From Hofstenia miamia (Eukaryota > Xenacoelomorpha > Acoela): a stretch of 64,000 nucleotides of DNA. The number at the start of each line of letters is the position of its first letter. The stretch's first letter is position 1. The stretch is taken from contig SCFE01000001.1 in the NCBI GenBank assembly GCA_004352715.1, positions 7,292,495 to 7,356,494 of the forward strand. The letters are read 5' to 3'. Shown here piece by piece: positions 36,150 to 46,989 of the stretch. Position numbers and translations under genes: made by a program. The notes beneath the pieces are model-generated. The model was given only the letters and a program-made list of their open reading frames with translations. It made no database searches and was not told the origin of the DNA.

Positions 36150-36880
36150 CATTCCATGCAAATATTCAGTGTAATATAAAGCCTCCCAGTCCCAGTAAAC
36201 TCAACCACTGACCTTGCTCAGTGCAAAACTTTATGTTTATTCTATTGATATATTATTGTGACACTGGTTTATACATTTGATTTTGTTTTTTGTGATGAAT
36301 TATTGGGGTGGTGCTTGGTTTTGTAGCATATGTCAACATCAAGGGACATTTATCCAATAAGGGTAATCGTGTGCTTCCAACAAATTGAGGTTCTACAATA
36401 TCAGTTTGTATGATTAAAACATGATTTCCAGTGTATATGTCACATTCATAGCTAGCATTGGTTGTTGTGTTTGGATATATCTTTCCATTAAATCCTAGCA
36501 TATTTCCAGCCTAGTCTAAATCCACCTCATATTCTGACTTGTTTGTTGCTTGTAGGCATCTACCAACAAATATAAGTTGTATTGAAACACCTTCAGGTTT
36601 AATAATGGAGTTTATATCTTTATGCAAGTCCTCAAAGCTATTCACAAGCTCCGAATAAAACCACAAATGCATTTTGGTTCCATCTGTTTTCTTCAAAACC
36701 CACCACTGTGTCTTAAGATTAAGAAATTTGGACAGGTACCCAATATCAATAACCACCATGTCATGTGCATTATTAATTGGCTCACCCAAATATGTAGTTG
36801 GCATACTCCATCTTCTCCACATCTGTCAGATACTAATTTTACAAGAACCATTACTTGCACATCAATCTATATGCTTCCCA
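36150..36880 (-). pseudogene. Polinton penton-like minor capsid gene, copy 2
   Basis: Two open minus frames (36822-36511 and 36501-36253) separated by a stop. They match copy 1 (37735-38500) throughout: NSIIKPEGVSIQLIFVGRCL against NSTLDPTRPHGILLKFRMVG, and IIHHKKQNQMYKPVS against IIHHEKQNLMYKLVS. The C-terminal pattern is that of the 'F54H12.2-like' proteins of Polintons/adintoviruses, thought to be penton-type minor capsid proteins forming the vertex. The final strand region is degraded. Confidence 0.65.
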
Positions 36881-36886
36881 TCTATC

Positions 36887-37370
36887 AACATAAGATAAGA
36901 TAAGAGATTCTATATTCAGATAAATGTTTACAATTCAATATCTGATAATTTATCTGAATAACGTCATAAATTACAAAAAATAAGGAATCTACAAATCAAC
37001 ATACATTACAAAAAGTTAACAATTCTTACAGGCTATGGATGAATTACTTTATATTGCTATTTTAATGACAAGTTATCATATAGTCATTGTTGTAAAATTT
37101 AAATCCTAACCATGATGTACCTGAAATGTATTTTTGCATAAGGAAGATTTTTAAATGCTTTTTAAAAGGTTTCAATTTTTCAATGCTTTTAATTTCTTTA
37201 GGTAGAGAATTCCAAGTTGGAATTGCGACATTAATGAAAGATTTCTTCAAAACTTTTTTCTTATACTTAACACATGTAAAAATTTTAGATCTTGAATTCT
37301 GTTTATGTGCAAATCCTGGGAATTTAATTTAATTATAAGGTGGTAGATTTTTTACTAGTTGGAAAAATGT
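36887..37370 (-). mobile_element. LINE 3' fragment inserted in the Polinton
   Basis: The minus frame 37250-37062 encodes KKSFINVAIPTWNSLPKEI and KLKPFKKHLKIFL, the C-terminus of a CR1/L2-like LINE polyprotein, preceded by KQNSRSKIFT-type sequence. It ends with the 70-bp tail and 'cttatcttatctta' (minus) at 36887. It is 5'-truncated, as LINE copies usually are, and lies between the two penton-like copies. It shares 36961-37270 with 741-1044. Confidence 0.85.
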
Positions 37371-37734
37371 TAGCAAGGTATTCAAAATGACGAGTTGTAT
37401 TGGAAAGAGAATTGACTGAGAACCCTCCAGCTTAAACCATGCGTATTATTTAAAAAAAGTGAAAACTATTTACAACTGTTGGAAAAAATCAGTAATTTTA
37501 TTACCTCATACAAGAAATCATTGTCAAGTTGATAAAACACAAATGTATTTTGATGAAGCATGAAGTGATGGAAATCTTTCCCAAAATTAAGGTTTTGTGT
37601 TTTGTGAAATAAAAAAATAAACAATCAATTTATTATACATAAACATGCTATTCTCAAATTACATCATTATTATTAAATTCTAATGCATTATGATTAATTT
37701 CCAATTGACATTAATAGCAATGCCATTAGCTTTT

Positions 37735-38500
37735 TATGCTTTTTCCCAATTTTTGAATATTGAGTGTGATATACAATTGCCCTGTGCCAGTGAATCTCAC
37801 TGGATAGCCTTGCTCAGTACAAAATTTCATGGCTATTCTATTGCTATATGATTTTGAAACTAGTTTATACATCAGATTTTGTTTTTCATGGTGAATGATG
37901 GAGATGGTATTAATTTTTTCTTCATGTGTTTGCAATAGCAGGTATTTATCCAACATGGGCAAACAGGTACTACTAACATGTTGAGGTTCTACAATGTCTG
38001 TGTGTATCCTTACAATATGATTTCCACTAAAAATATCACCATTGTAATTGGCAGTTGTTACTGTTTGTCAATATATCTTTCTGTCAAAGCCTAGCAGATT
38101 TCCAGCTGGGCTAAATCTATTTTATATTCTGAATCATTTCTCACTATTAATAAATTGCCAACCATTCTAAATTTTAACAAAATGCCATGGGGTCTAGTGG
38201 GGTCTAGTGTGGAATTTATATATTCATAGTTTTCTTGAAAGCTATGCATATGCCCTGAATAATTTTCCAATCAGGTTATGTTTCCATCTTTATCCTTTAA
38301 AGTCCACATTTGGTGTTTATGCTTAAGAAATTTTTACAGGTATTCAAAATCAACTAGCACAACCTTATATCATAAACATTATATATTGGCTCACCAAATA
38401 TGTAGTAAATTCATTCAATCCCCTGGGACAACATACCCCAGCCTTCTACATTTTTCAGATAATAATGCTACAATAACCATTACATATACCACCCATCTAT
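37735..38500 (-). pseudogene. Polinton penton-like minor capsid gene, copy 1
   Basis: Broken minus frames. The N-terminal part is around 38500-38220 (FLKHKHQMWTLKDKDGN) and the middle around 38210-38110. The C-terminal frame (37962-37726) ends AMKFCTEQGYPVRFTGTGQL plus a final beta strand, the characteristic C-terminus of the penton-like family. At least two frameshifts. It is homologous to 36150-36880 and in the same orientation, so this is a tandem duplication predating the LINE insertion. Confidence 0.7.
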
Positions 38501-38609
38501 GAGTTAGTTATCAGCCAATTGAGCTTACAATGTAATGTGTGTGTATTATATTATTATCAAAATAATTTATAAATAATACAGGCGTTTTTTATCAAATAGA
38601 AGTTTTAGA

Positions 38610-38976
38610 TAATTTTATTAAGACCATTACCACACAAAAAATCTTTAATAAATTGTAATTTAGTAAACACAAGCACCTCTGGTATTTGATTAAAAAATCA
38701 AAAGGCACTACAAAGCAGAGATGTTCCCTGTTATCTTGTTTTTCTATCACCCTCAAAAACGCAAAATCCTGGATAGGGGGTTTGACAATAGTGTTCAGTG
38801 TCAGGATAATATTTTAAGGGATGTCCAAGAATGTCTTTGAAAACTAAGTTGAAATTGTCATCTTGTATAATCAGCCAATGTGTACCAGGTTGATTATGGG
38901 GGCTTCCATTTGTGATTAGAAATGAGATTTTAACCAAACTTGATTGAATATCATCTGAAGAATGTACACCAACCAA
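38610..38976 (-). pseudogene. Adenain-like cysteine protease of the Polinton
   Basis: The frame opens at MVGVHSSDD and contains PGTHWLIIQDD, with the catalytic His-Trp pair, then KDILGHPLKYY, the D-x-x-G segment of adenovirus-type (C5/Ulp1-like) maturation proteases. After ~80 codons it breaks; a shifted frame continues (PFDFLIKYQRCLCLL) where the active-site Cys region should be. The protease normally cleaves capsid precursors during virion maturation. It lies next to the capsid gene, as expected. Confidence 0.75.
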
Positions 38977-39701
38977 TCAAAATTGAAGGGAAGGAACTTG
39001 TAAAGAAATGTGTCTAATCTCATCAGTATCCATTAGATATTTAAATAATTGTAGACTTTGAAATGTCTAAATTTGACATAGAGCCAAAACAATAAGGATG
39101 GCACATGACACAAAATTGGCAAATTACACTGAAATCTGTAAAATATCAGATATCCATTTCCAGTTCCAAATTCTCTTTTAACAAAACCATAGCTATCATG
39201 GTAAATTACATGTATTCTAAAGAGTTTTGACCATTTAAAAAATCAGTGTAGCCTTGAATTATCAATCCCAATCAATCTGCCATTGAGGTTAATTTGCAAA
39301 ACTTTTCAACACCAACATTGTGTATACTATGTTCCTGTAATAGATATTTTGTTACATGTGCAAATTTTAAATGTGGGTCTTTGGTAGAGTGAATACGACC
39401 TTCCACCACTCAAATTTCATCAAGTTTCAACATCTTTCTACAATACAATGATTTGCAAAACACATTTCTTATCCCTTTATAACTTTTCACTGTTTATCAA
39501 TATTGACTTTAAAATTGGTTTCCCCCAAAATGATAACTTGCATCAATTTGGTGAGTGTGTTTCTAAAATCCAGTGTTACACATATATTCAACCACTCAAT
39601 TCAGGATACAAAACCTTGTTGTTGGCCTCTGCAAGCTAGTCAAATAAAAAACCATAATTGTGTGTTTGTTATACTGTGTGCAGGGTAGTCTACCACCATC
39701 A

Positions 39702-40370
39702 TTATTTATTCCCTGAACCTTTATTGATTGATAATATGCCTGTACATAAGTTGTCATCTTCAATTAGCATGGGGGTGTATGCAATATTTGATCCTCCACG
39801 GGTTATAGTAACTTGACGGAGTCCTCTAAATTTATATGAAAATGGGTTTGTATACATTGTGCATGTAAACTGGTGATTTGGAACAATTGCCAAGGCGATT
39901 CTTCTAATGGGTTCATTGGAAAAAACATTTTCTCTAGTGAGCATGTTCTGACCCATTGGAATTATAAATGTACATGTAAGAATCCTTGTAAAGTGGTATG
40001 TAGCTGGAGTTGTTAATAGCATTTTTTCAATTGCCAAATGCACACTTTCTGTTACTCTGAGCTTTCTTAGAATTAGGAAGGCACCCATAATTTGCGTTTT
40101 GTAATCTGCATTTTCATCTGCAATTATTGAAAAATCAAATTATCTTAAAAGCTTTAACCGAATATCAACACTGAGTATTAGTAATTTTTCACATTGGAAG
40201 AAATCAATATTGAGAGGACCATAGAAGCTTGCCACCTGGCTTTCCCTGGTTAGTGCTCTACGTCTATACTGACCATCTTTTTCATCACACTCTTTTATTA
40301 GTTTATCGGGGTGTTTTTCATAATAATACCCACTTGATGTTAATATTGAAGTCTTGTTGGCTGCATGTTG
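39702..40370 (-). pseudogene. Polinton major capsid protein (double jelly-roll), partial
   Basis: Reading minus from ~40370: YGPLNIDFFQCEKLL (Polinton MCPs have GPL-h-D-h-F), a stop after SVDIRLKLLR, then the open frame 40088-39702 with FLILRKLRVTESVHLAIEK, PIRRIALAIVPNH and MYTNPFSYKF, which align by eye to the central jelly-roll of Polinton/adintovirus hexon-like proteins (RR-hhhg-hD..., NPFnF). About 220 of an expected 400-plus residues are recognisable; the C-terminal barrel towards 39 kb is degenerate. It would form the icosahedral shell. Confidence 0.78.
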
Positions 40371-40904
40371 GTTTTTTTATTTTTAAGGAATTTAAACTAA
40401 GTTAAACATTTTTAGCTAAAAATATTCAAATTTAAATTTTAGTGAAAATCCCCCATTACCACCATTAACACAGAACTTTTCTACATAGGCAAACTAAAAT
40501 GGTGACAGGTACCTGTTTAATGATAAATATGTTTATTGGATGTTTATAAAAAAATGTGTTACAAGGAAAGATATGTTGATGGAGAATAAACTCCTTAGTA
40601 GTGACTTATTTTTGATATTGGTTTGATTATTTATTTAACATGAGCAGCTAGGCATTTCATGCATGTAATGATCCATAGGCTGTTTCAAGGGAATTAGATA
40701 GTTGTTGCCTTAATCAAAATGATGCATTTAAGTTATGAATAGGTGTAAGGGTTTTTACTTTGTGCCTAGCTGGCTATGGATATTTTGCATAACTACATGT
40801 ACTTATTTTAGATCTAAATTCTTAACAGTAGGAGACCCATAACAAGACTGATAAGTACCTTGTATATATTGTTATGGTACAGTTTGTACTTGTATCTATT
40901 TTCA

Positions 40905-41065
40905 TCATAGGTTAGGAAGCTGCATTTAATTGTAAATAGTTTTTAACTCTTTTTATCTTGTGGCAGCTAGTGTCTATTGCAATTGATTGTATTTATATTT
41001 TACATGTAGGGTAGGAAGCTGCTCTATTTATTAATTAGTTTTTACGAGCAACTAGTGTCATAGCA
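40905..41065. repeat. Imperfect tandem duplication (~105 bp unit)
   Basis: The block '(g)gtaggaagctgc ... agtttttac/act ... gcaactagtgtc' occurs twice in a row. The surrounding 40.4-41.9 kb holds no recognisable gene; in an intact Polinton, coding sequence would be expected here. Confidence 0.5.
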
Positions 41066-41944
41066 TATTTGCATATTAATTATGTTGCTTGAATGCTTGA
41101 AGTTACACACAATTGAGAGTGAGATAATAAGTCAAATTGTGCTCATCTTTTATTGTCACTTAGTTAGGGTACACACAATAAATAGGGTACACATAAATAA
41201 TTAGTCTTTGAGAATGAGCTGAGTTGATGGAACTTCACTCTGCTATGGCATGGCAGATGGCTTCTTGGTGATCAGATACCACTTCAGGCAGTGGGCCCAT
41301 CATGGACTGGAATCTCTCTCATATTGTTACCTAAATAATGGCTGTTACCTGCTATGCTTATAATTGTATGGATCCTAAATATAGTTTGCTCAGATTAAGA
41401 TATACATTATACATGAGACAACAAAAGTTCAAACAGTTAGACATTACCCCACTTGGAGAATCTGTTGTTTATTTATTCTAAATAGTTATACATTACTGCA
41501 CATCTCAGTTTGGGTGATGATTCTACACTAGGCTCCCACCATCACTTTTGCATACAATTTTCACTGATAAACCAAGATGCATACTCTGCAAATCAATGTA
41601 CTCATTTTGCTCTGACCTGAAATTAAATTCAAATGAGTGGCCCATTAAAACCATTAAAGTTTACCAGCACCTGATCACATTTGAAAATATCCATGCAAGA
41701 ATGAGTGAATGTGGTCATGACAGGGATCAAACTAATATCAACTGTCAATGTGTACAGCTATTTATATAAAATTCTTAAAAATATCAGTTTTCTTCATGGC
41801 AGGTTTCTTTTTCACTATGTGTGGACTAGGTTTACATTGTTTTTTGCTGTGGAAACTGTAAATGTTTGATTCCACACTTTGTTTTAATTATTTTTGTTAT
41901 CCTCCCCAGCTCAGAGAAGCCATTACCACTTTCTTCATGATTCC

Positions 41945-42205
41945 TCATTTATTAAATTGATTCCTGACTATGTTTCTTGCTACATTGCCAATTCTGTGTT
42001 TTAAAACTTTTTTCATATTTTTGCCACAGAATATGTCACTTAAAACTGAAATTGACTTGTCCAAAATCTCATTACCAATATTACTTAATACATTTTTCAA
42101 GGGTGGAATCATTTTAAATGCTAGTGGCATAGCAACTTGTTTGACTGTAGGAATCACTTCAAAGCCTTTCTGACAAGTAAATGCTATAGGGTTTCTACCA
42201 CTCAC
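41945..42205 (-). CDS. Polinton core/pX-like small basic protein
   Basis: An 86-residue open frame: after GFEVIPTVKQVAMPLAFKMI comes PLKNVLSNIGNEILDKS, then a SDIFCGKNMKKVLKHRIGN tail with lysines and arginines. Polintons/adintoviruses encode small proteins with the same run (P-l-l....iGk.al..g..v.sDv..G.n.k...k.R) compared in the literature with adenovirus core or membrane-active proteins. It is one of the few intact frames in the element, although its neighbours are broken. Function inferred from family only. Confidence 0.65.
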   Translation of the reverse strand: MSGRNPIAFTCQKGFEVIPTVKQVAMPLAFKMIPPLKNVLSNIGNEILDKSISVLSDIFCGKNMKKVLKHRIGNVARNIVRNQFNK

Positions 42206-42496
42206 TTGTTCACTATAATATTGCTTTATACTGAATGATTTGACAATTACACGTATAGGTTATTTATACTATTCTATTCTTGTCCATGCACATTGTCTAA
42301 TTACTCTAGTCAATTCTCATTGGTAACATTTTCCCTCAATTATTTCACAACTGTCACTTCTATTTGAGATTTAGTTCCTATGTAATGGGGATCATGGGAA
42401 ACCTCAGTTTGAAATTGGGGTGAAAGCCTTTTTGAAATGTGTACCAAGTCACTGAGGTGAAACAAGGTGGTCAGTAATGCTTATTACTAACATTCA

Positions 42497-43144
42497 TCAG
42501 TTTTCCAACCAAGTATGGTACATGTTTTTTCTTATCAAATTTGGAGACATGCCTGTTGTACAACTTACTCTGGAATTTAAGACACCAGCAATTTGTTGTA
42601 TTTTATCTATGTATTTATAACCCCTGCTAAAGTGTAGATACTTAAATAGAATTTTTTTCAAACTCCTTATCACTCTTTCTGCACAAACCACTTTTATGTT
42701 TGAATTTGTATGATACTCTGTTATATTATTTCTATTGCAGAAATCATTAAACACTCCTTTGAATTTTGTTCCCCTATCAACTCAAATCTTTTTCATATTA
42801 AGCCAGTTATCAATTTTTTTAAAAGCAGACAACACATGACTAGCAGTTTTATTATACAATGGTTGTACCCAAATTTTTTTTGACAAAATATCATAACAAA
42901 CAAGCAAGTACTTTATCCCTCTATTGTACGATGCTAGACTTTCAACAACTGCCAAATCCATAGTCCATATTTCATCAATGCCAAATGCAATAACATGCTG
43001 ACGTGAGAATTTTCTCACAGCCAACTTGTGTATAGTGTACATGTACATATCACTTGTAGCAAGGAAATTTTGAACATTTTCCAGAGTTATTTTAGGGAAT
43101 TTCAATTTAGCTTTTTGGTATAACGTATAAACACCCCCAAAACA
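42497..43144 (-). pseudogene. Polinton integrase (rve, DDE), one in-frame stop
   Basis: The minus frame begins around GGVYTLYQKAKLKFP, with FLATSDMYMYTIHKLAVRKF typical of Polinton integrase N-termini. The catalytic core follows: IDEIWTMDLA (first Asp), RGTKFKG preceded by Asp (second Asp), and CAERVIRSLKK (Glu), so the DDE triad is present. Reading is interrupted by one TGA at ~42782 in the same frame, which is the only lesion seen. The C-terminal end past TTGMSPN is short. The enzyme inserts the linear element DNA, giving 6-bp duplications in the family. Confidence 0.85.
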
Positions 43145-43155
43145 AGCAGATTATT

Positions 43156-43748
43156 TTAATGATCTGTACAACTGATGCAAGTGTTTATCCATTGCAATTT
43201 ATTCCAGACCATACGTTTTTTTCTATTTATAGCCTCATAAACAAGATTATTTTTAACCAAATGTGCGGGGATCATACCAATGTCTTTTAAAATTGCAAGC
43301 ACACATTGGTTCAGTTTTTTGTTTGGTGTTTGCAAGGCGTTTTTGAATTCAGTAAATGATAATGAGCCAGCACTTGTGTAAATTGCATCATCGTGTAGGA
43401 GAGCACTTGTATTTGAATTGTTTAAAAAGTTTTTTAATTCATCACCGGTTGTGTTATCCTGTTGACATTGTCGTTGTTGAGTGGGTGTTTGAACAGTGTT
43501 GCATTTTACCCATAAATCATCTTCAATGAAGGGGGGGGGGCTTGTTGTGTAGAGTGACAATTACTCACTTGGTTGTATTTTAGCTGCATACTATCACTGT
43601 CAATACATTGTTCTTGACAGCAATCTGTTAATCTATTGTAATTTTCCAGAGAAATAAGCACCATTTCAACTATGACATTGTATACAATGATTTGAGATTT
43701 ACAGCATTTTGATATTATATATAGTTCATCATAATCCTTAAAAGACAA
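43156..43748 (-). pseudogene. Polinton gene of unknown function between integrase and ATPase
   Basis: Two overlapping minus frames (43748-43506 and 43560-43156) that a single frameshift at the poly-G run ~43530 would connect. The first has VEMVLISLENYNRLTDCC, like the 'vLIp.E.YerL' opening found in one uncharacterised Polinton protein; the second ends in a basic QWINTCI segment. The G9 run is a natural slippage or sequencing-error site. No domain recognised. Confidence 0.45.
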
Positions 43749-43947
43749 TTGATAAATGCTAGTCCATTTGACATTCTTAAAATTTCAATTTTTTTTACTT
43801 TGAATAATTTAATAATGTGGCCTCTGCATACTGACAGTAATTTTGAACCGTAGTTTTTTCATCACAAGCAGTATAATTCCTTGTTGAATGTTAAAAATGA
43901 TCCCAGGTACTAAATTTAAAGTTTGATCATCTCCTAGGAGCTGTATC

Positions 43948-44580
43948 TCAGACTATTTCAAGCATCCTATTAGGTATTTGTAAATGATGCGTTCTTGAAT
44001 CAGTTCCATAGAAAATTGGTCTGCCTTCAAGATTTGTTGAAAGACGTAATTCGTTTATTATGTCCTGAGTGAAATTTATAAACAAATAGCCATATGGTTT
44101 ACTAACAGCTTTTTTATATGCAAACAACAATTTGCACATAATTCCCATCTGAGTTCTTAAAATTCTAATCTGCACTCTATCATGCACTGAATTAAACAGA
44201 AATATTTCAGAAGCATTTTTCTAAATTAGACTTGAGTAGTGTCCCTTTGAAAAAATGGAATGGGTGATCAACACAATACAACAATTTAAATGTCTTCTGG
44301 CTATAAAAAGGTTAGCAAATGCCTCTGATTGTAGCCCAGTTTCACCCATATCATCAAATATCATTAGCAAGTTTTGAACTCTGTTTTCATTTAGTAAACT
44401 TTCCGAAAATTCCTTGAAAAACTCTACACACTTCATTTTCATTTTAAATTTGTTATAAATATTACTTTGTAAGTGGTGATAAAAAGCAATTGCCTTGGAA
44501 TATCTATTAAAATAATCTTTATAAATAAATTTCCCAAGTAAGCTAATTTTTCCCAAATTTGAATGACCACTGAAAATTTA
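43948..44580 (-). pseudogene. Polinton packaging ATPase, right copy
   Basis: Frames 44556-44221 and 44187-43948 are separated by one stop (after SLI), in the same place as in the inverted left copy. Walker A has decayed to GHSNLGKIS (Thr to Ile), while Walker B LMIFDDMGE and the ITHS motif remain. The C-terminal half (LRTQMGIMCKLLFAYKK, FINFTQDIINELR) is present only here. The shared stop indicates that both copies derive from one already defective ATPase. Confidence 0.85.
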
Positions 44581-44584
44581 AAAA

Positions 44585-46516
44585 TGTTTGACTGATTCAC
44601 AAAGGAACAACATTAAACATTTACATGTTTTATTTATAATGAGAATGAGTAGAAGTTTACATGAACTTATATATTTTTAATTTGAAAAAAAACAGCACAT
44701 AGTCTCAAATAATTCGTGTTTTTTTCTAATTTTATATATATTATGAATTACAATTTTTTATTTTACACTCTACAATTGTTAAGTATTTTGCTTTCTCAAG
44801 TGTTTTATTATCCATGTTAGTAAAAGGAATTATTAATCATTTGTGTCTTAGTATTCTAGCTAGACACTTGATTATTTAATACCAGTGTGCGTGTTTTTTT
44901 ACAATTATTGCATTAAGGAAATCAATTAATTTAGCAGATGGAATCAAGCAGATGCTTTCATTAATAATTGGTGACTCACCCCATCATGCATTGCAGAGAG
45001 TAATGCTTTTGACATTGGGGAATTAATAAAATGATAGTTGACATTGAATGATGCTTTCCATGATGTAAAGAACAGCAAAATTTTTTGACTAATGTACTCA
45101 GAGATTGAAGGCAATGCAGTTTCACTTCAATTAAAGATGGTTTCAATTTAAAAAGACTTGTTTACTGCCATATAACAATAAAGAACAATATAAATTGAAG
45201 GCAATGCGGTTTGGTTTCAATGCATCTACTTGCAAATAATGAGGTATGTTGATACTTTTGTTTATATTTTATTTTGACCATCTATATACATTGTTTTAAT
45301 ATTTCTCTTTCCATCATACATGTTTTTGCTTTAAATGAATTTATATACAGGACTATTTTATTTGCCCATATACATTGATGTAATATTTGTCTTTTCACCA
45401 AACATGTTTTTAATTTTAGCTTTAAATGAATATATATATATATACATTATTGGTTTATTCACCTATATACATTGTTGTATTATTTAATTTCTATTTTTCT
45501 TTAACTAGCAATTGACTGAAAGAAATTATTTATATTTAATCATTTTGTTTAATTTCTTATTTTTAACTAACAACTAAATTACACATATTGAAATATTAGC
45601 TGTTCTAGAACTCAAATTCTTTGTAAATTTTTGATTTTGATTAATACAAAATATTTATCATATTGCTCAGTCCATGCATTTACAAGTGTATACATTTAGA
45701 AAAAAAGCGGAGCATGGCATGGAATTGCGACTAATTTGGCAATTGAAAATTGTATCTACAGAGTGGAGAGTGAAAACCGTACAATAAAATTACAAAGCAG
45801 TGGAATAGTGGAAAGCCATGTAATTCACACAAAGCACGTAAAACCCCAAAAAGCAAATAAATCTAGAAAAGATGTGTAAGTTGACAAAAGATATAACAGT
45901 CTGCAAACATGTACACTCCCCAAAAATGTATATAAACCACAAAGAAATGCAGAAAGGAAGAGCACCATGTAAAAGTCGACAAAAGATGTAAAAATCTACA
46001 ATGTATACAATCATGAAAAATCCATATACACCAAAAAGAAATGCAAAACAAAGATTGCTGTGCAAACTAATATAGTAATTGTGTTCAAATGAAAAGCAGC
46101 ATGTATATATTACTAATAGCATCACATGTATAATTTTTTGGAAAATGAAATTGTCTTTATCATGTAAGCCTATATATCATATGCCTGTAATGGTTAAGTA
46201 TGACGAATATTTTTTTCTGTTTTTATTAGTGAAAAAATGAATTGAATATATGGAATTCTTACAATGAAATAGCAGTGTATTTGAAAAAACAAAATGTAGT
46301 CTTTTGAATGTAATGTTTAGATTTCAGCAATGTATCATCACAAATGCGATGTACCCCTAATTAGTCAGCTAATGTACACCAACAACAATAAGCATGCAAA
46401 CAAAATATCGTGTGATATACCAATTAACCAGGTATATTAACAAACATGTAATGAAATTGACGACATAAATTAGTCACTTTAGCAGATAAGTGTTTATGGA
46501 TCATTGTAAAATTGGC
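44585..46516. other. Polinton right subterminal region
   Basis: It contains the ATPase leader (44585-44757, mirrored at the left end), then AT-rich sequence without credible genes, including 'gatgtgtaagttgacaaaag' motifs around 45870 and 45970 that resemble the 57-bp units at 4407-4577. Phe/Cys-rich minus frames (e.g. 46125-45790) lack any family resemblance. Confidence 0.5.
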
Positions 46517-46666
46517 CCTCCCAAACATTAATGAGTCAGTAATTACTGCTAGATGGCATTGTAAACCCCTCGTCAATATTCGTGAGTCAGTCAAGGTCAA
46601 AATCTCAGTTTGTGGAACCAAACCTGTCTTTCCCTCACTACTAATCACATTTTCAGATTTGAAGTA
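46517..46666 (-). repeat. Polinton right terminal inverted repeat (core)
   Basis: Reverse complement of 34643-34792 with few differences, keeping the two TGACTCA motifs. It marks the right end of the element; the exact terminus and target duplication could not be fixed. Confidence 0.85.
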
Positions 46667-46719
46667 TAAAATGTACAATATGTGCAATTCTTAAAATTTT
46701 TTGGATCTGAAAAAGATTT

Positions 46720-46906
46720 GAAATTTTCTCAAAATGCAGATCTGGTCCAGTCTGATCCGAGATCCGATCCTATTCCATCTCTGGATGCAAATATATTCGT
46801 ATCTATTAGCTACTTAGATCTTTCTAAAGCTTTCGATTCTATTGATTGCACCATATTAATAAAAAATTATCCAATATGGGAACTTCTATCAGTAGCAGAA
46901 ATTTGA
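46720..46906 (+). pseudogene. LINE RT motif A fragment
   Basis: A short plus frame with SISYLDLSKAFDSIDCTILI, the classic motif A of non-LTR RTs (LDl.KAFD.vdh..Ll). It starts just outside the Polinton end. Confidence 0.8.
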
Positions 46907-46989
46907 TAACTAGCGAGACTTATGAAATATGAAGTATCGTCATAAGTAGAATATAAATATTTTTCCCCCATAGTCAAGTTCTAAATTAC

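Larger units (their letters stand above)
34643..46666 (-). mobile_element. Polinton/Maverick (adintovirus-like) element, ~12 kb, decayed
   Basis: The element is bounded by 150-bp terminal inverted repeats (34643-34792 and 46517-46666). Minus-strand genes from right to left are packaging ATPase, a protein of unknown function, retrovirus-type integrase, core-protein-like gene, major capsid protein, adenain-like protease and penton-like gene (two copies). A second, inverted ATPase sits at the left end, and a LINE is inserted between the penton-like copies. This gene set is diagnostic of Polintons. No family-B DNA polymerase is recognisable anywhere inside, and 12 kb is shorter than the usual 15-20 kb, so it was probably deleted. 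Nearly every gene carries stops or frameshifts, so this is an old endogenous copy. Confidence 0.85.

Noticed and set aside
45790-46125. Phe/Cys/Tyr-rich minus frame of 111 codons
   Set aside because: Low-complexity hydrophobic translation of AT-rich subterminal repeats; no conserved motif.
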